Source of the DNA: a virus
IMG/VR virus record: IMGVR_UViG_3300025157_000003
Coordinates: 1 to 25,529 of that record
Reading direction: 5' to 3' (one strand)
Length of the DNA: 25,529 nt
The notes under the pieces are model-generated. The model did no database searches and was not told where the DNA came from. It saw only the letters and a list, made by a program, of their open reading frames with translations. The position numbers and the translations under genes are program-made. Positions 23,524 through 25,529 of the stretch are shown piece after piece (the first letter of the stretch is position 1; each line of letters begins with the position of its first letter).

Positions 23524-23982
23524 ATGGACGACACGCAAGAGCCGGAAGATCGCGAGCGCCCTCGGGTCGCGAAGACGGTGTTCGACTACCTCGCGGACGA
23601 GGTGAAGATCGGAGCCGGCCCTTCGGCCACGGTCCAGACCGTCCGGGATCGCCTCGCCGAGCTGGTCCTGCGAAACCAGGGCGTCGACCCCAGGGTGTGG
23701 CCCGGGGTCGGTATCGAGACCCGCCCGGACTCGCCGACCGGATTCGTCGGCCTGACCCCGAACGAGTCGATGGAGCTCCAGAGGATGTTGGGGACCATCG
23801 ACGGGTTGACCGCTGCGGCCGGGGAAGTGGAGGCCGAGATCGAGGCCGCGATGAGGATCATCGGAGCCGCGATGGACGAGATCCGGGTGAAGATGAAGGA
23901 GACGGCGACGCGGGCAATCCTGACCGCGTCCAGGGGGATCTTGGGACCTGATGGGAAGCTGCGCGCGCGGGGGAGAGAGTAA
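23524..23982 (+). CDS. Hypothetical helical protein
   Basis: A 152-residue protein, starting one base after the glycosyltransferase stop. The middle has VGIETRPDSPTGFVGLTPNESMEL and the C-terminal half is a long helix (AAGEVEAEIEAAMRIIGAAMDEIRVKMKE), perhaps a coiled coil. The next gene begins 2 bases after its stop. No known family; position between sugar-modifying enzymes suggests co-expression, not function. Confidence 0.5.
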   Translation: MDDTQEPEDRERPRVAKTVFDYLADEVKIGAGPSATVQTVRDRLAELVLRNQGVDPRVWPGVGIETRPDSPTGFVGLTPNESMELQRMLGTIDGLTAAAGEVEAEIEAAMRIIGAAMDEIRVKMKETATRAILTASRGILGPDGKLRARGRE

Positions 23983-23984
23983 CG

Positions 23985-24167
23985 ATGTCTCGCCGCCACC
24001 GATCTTTCCCGCGTCCAGGTCGCGCGCTCGCCAAGAAGATGGACCGCGACGATCGCGGACTCTGTCGCGCGTGCGGGAAAGATCCATGTCAGTGCAAGTC
24101 CGCGGCTTGGTGGAGATCGGACGCGAACAAGACGGGGAAGAGAAAACGACCGAGGAGCAAGCCGTGA
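23985..24167 (+). CDS. Small basic protein with Cys cluster
   Basis: A 60-residue, strongly basic protein with a compact cluster CRACGKDPCQC (four Cys, CxxC followed by CxC) that may bind zinc, in an Arg/Lys-rich context (SRRHRSFPRPGR; KRKRPRSKP). It might bind nucleic acid. The stop overlaps the next GTG (GTGA). Function unknown. Confidence 0.5.
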   Translation: MSRRHRSFPRPGRALAKKMDRDDRGLCRACGKDPCQCKSAAWWRSDANKTGKRKRPRSKP

Positions 24168-25399
24168 GCGTTCGGCTTCACGTGGGGAGCGGGACCGTCT
24201 ACCTGGATCCCGCCGACGGCTGGCGGAACGTCATGCCGTCGGGGTACGGCGTCTTCCTCGCCTCCGAACGCCCGGACCTCGTGGAGAAGTGGCGGACGAC
24301 GGATGACGCCTATTACGCCCGCCACGATCGCACCGCGGACAGCCTGCGCGACGGTCCGGTCACGACCGAGGAGCTATGCGACGTCTACGGATCGTTCGAG
24401 CGCCTCCCGTGCGGGCTCGAACAGGCGGACGAGATCCTCGCGCGCCAGGTCTTCGAGCACCTGTCGATCAAGGAGGCGCGCCTTGCCTTGGACGAGTGCG
24501 ACCGCGTGCTCAAACCGGACGGAGTGCTGAGGCTGGACGTGCCCGACCACGAGGAGACGCTGCGGCGCTACCGGCTCACGGGAGATCCGTTCTTCGTCCG
24601 CCACGTCCTGGGCTCGAAGCGGAACGAGGCCGCGTACCACGTCATGGCCTACACGCGCGAGGCGCTGCGCGCCCTGGTCGAAGAGCACGGATTCGACTTC
24701 GAGGCGGAGGAGCCGAGCCCGAACGTCGCGCCCTCGTTCTGCCTGCGGTTCCGAAAACCGGGACCGAGGGCGGCATGGCAATACGTCCCGCAAGATCTTC
24801 TCGTCGTCCCCGACGAGGCGTTCGTGGTCGAGTTCGGCCCGGGCACGCGGCCGTGGCCGAGATCCGACGTGCTGATAGACCGCGATCGGGCTTTCCTGGA
24901 TTCCGCCACGGAAGTCAACTTAGTCGGGCGTCGGATCGAAAAGGTCGCGGCCGACCTCGATCTCGCGCTCAAAGGAGGCGACCGGCTACCGTGGGCGACC
25001 GGTCGATTCGACTTCCTCTTCGCGTCGCACGTCCTGGAGCACGTCAGGAATCCGGGAACGGTTGCGCAAGAGTTCGCGCGGATTGCCAAGCGCGGCCTGA
25101 TCGTCGTGCCGTCGATCCTCAAGGAGGGACTGACGGCGTTCGAGGAGGGAAGTCACATGTGGTGGAGCTTGCCGCCGAGGGAGGGATCGAAAGCCCTGCG
25201 GATGATCCGCGCGAACTACGAGTGGCGGTCCAAGATCGCCGACCCGGATGCGAGCGGGTGCCTATCGCGGATCTTTCGCACCGGCCCATTCCGGCTCGAC
25301 CACGATGCGCGCGTGCTGCGAAAATGGTGGAGGCGGGTCGAGCCCGCGCTCGACGTGGTGCACGCATGGCAGGGGACGCTGGAGGTCGAGTGCCTGTGA
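24164..25399 (+). CDS. Tandem SAM-dependent methyltransferase-like protein
   Basis: A 411-residue protein with two class I methyltransferase-like units. First: glycine loop LHVGSG (5-10), VFEHL (96-100), RVLKPDGVLRLDVPD (114-128). Second: VVEFGPGTRP (221-230), DVLID, FASHVLEHVRNP (286-297), IVVPS. The first unit's loop is followed by a segment lacking a clear acidic ribose-binding residue, so it might be inactive. GTG 24164 was chosen because it overlaps the previous stop and GAGGAGC lies upstream; the longer open frame overlaps two genes. It would methylate an unknown acceptor, plausibly a sugar or glycoprotein given the adjacent GT2 gene. Confidence 0.7.
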   Translation: MSVRLHVGSGTVYLDPADGWRNVMPSGYGVFLASERPDLVEKWRTTDDAYYARHDRTADSLRDGPVTTEELCDVYGSFERLPCGLEQADEILARQVFEHLSIKEARLALDECDRVLKPDGVLRLDVPDHEETLRRYRLTGDPFFVRHVLGSKRNEAAYHVMAYTREALRALVEEHGFDFEAEEPSPNVAPSFCLRFRKPGPRAAWQYVPQDLLVVPDEAFVVEFGPGTRPWPRSDVLIDRDRAFLDSATEVNLVGRRIEKVAADLDLALKGGDRLPWATGRFDFLFASHVLEHVRNPGTVAQEFARIAKRGLIVVPSILKEGLTAFEEGSHMWWSLPPREGSKALRMIRANYEWRSKIADPDASGCLSRIFRTGPFRLDHDARVLRKWWRRVEPALDVVHAWQGTLEVECL

Positions 25400-25529
25400 C
25401 CGACGTTCGCATGATCGAGGTCGCGCACCCGTATCGCGGTCCGAACGGCGCGCTCGACGTGATCGGGCAGGATGGACTCCCGTTCCCGGTCGCGCGAGCG
25501 TTCCGGATCGCCGGGGTCCCGCCTGGAGC
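25396..25529 (+). CDS. Partial hypothetical protein, cut by window end
   Basis: A GTG overlapping the methyltransferase stop opens a frame that runs without a stop to the window end: (M)TDVRMIEVAHPYRGPN and ALDVIGQDGLPFPVARAFRI. Only 44 complete codons are visible, too few to assign. The coupling suggests it belongs to the same operon. Confidence 0.5.
   Translation, partial: MTDVRMIEVAHPYRGPNGALDVIGQDGLPFPVARAFRIAGVPPG

Overview
This window is about 25.5 kb of GC-rich DNA (roughly 65% GC). From about position 345 to the end it is the structural, lysis and accessory part of a tailed bacteriophage or prophage, and every supported gene is on the + strand. No tail-sheath gene is visible. There is a tape measure protein, a two-frame tail-assembly chaperone pair, a distal tail protein and a baseplate/fibre protein, so the virion is most likely a siphovirus (long non-contractile tail) of the Caudoviricetes. 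The host cannot be named. Promoters look sigma-70-like, Shine-Dalgarno (SD) sites are strong (GAGGAGG) and starts are a mix of ATG, GTG and TTG, which points to an ordinary GC-rich bacterium. No terminase, portal, integrase, endolysin, tRNA or CRISPR array is visible.

Left edge (1-540): one open frame joins a BshA-like glycosyltransferase piece, a GyrB transducer-domain piece and a phage-like tail in frame. This looks like an assembly chimera or an illegitimate junction, not a real gene. Then come two tiny coupled genes (an HTH protein and a one-helix membrane peptide) and four virion/fibre-type genes (846-2996) that lie, unusually, upstream of the capsid genes.

Head module (2921-10117): a long composite ORF carries a fibre-adaptor-like N-terminus, a ParB-like domain, a lower-GC insert and a C-terminal XkdF-type prohead protease that has its own internal SD and GTG. 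It is followed by a strong intrinsic terminator, a small protein, a DnaJ-type zinc-finger protein, the HK97-fold major capsid protein, a glycosyltransferase directly behind the capsid gene, and the head-tail connector and neck genes.

Tail module (10131-20053): tail completion protein, tail tube, tail-assembly chaperone pair (ATGA overlap, second ORF in the -1 frame), 1067-residue tape measure, Dit, a baseplate protein interrupted by an in-frame TGA, a collagen-like receptor-binding fibre joined to that baseplate domain, and a small chaperone-like gene. Lysis/accessory module (20074-end): a promoter and a small virion-type protein, an XhlA-like coiled-coil membrane protein, a stand-alone CheY-like receiver, a one-helix peptide, a separately promoted lipoprotein, a possible holin, then a GT2 glycosyltransferase, two small unknown genes, a tandem methyltransferase and a truncated ORF.

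The most interesting features are the in-frame TGA in the baseplate gene, the complete receiver domain inside the lysis region, the glycosyltransferases and methyltransferase in a virion gene cluster, and the composite/nested protease gene. Family calls come from reading motifs by eye; no database search was run.
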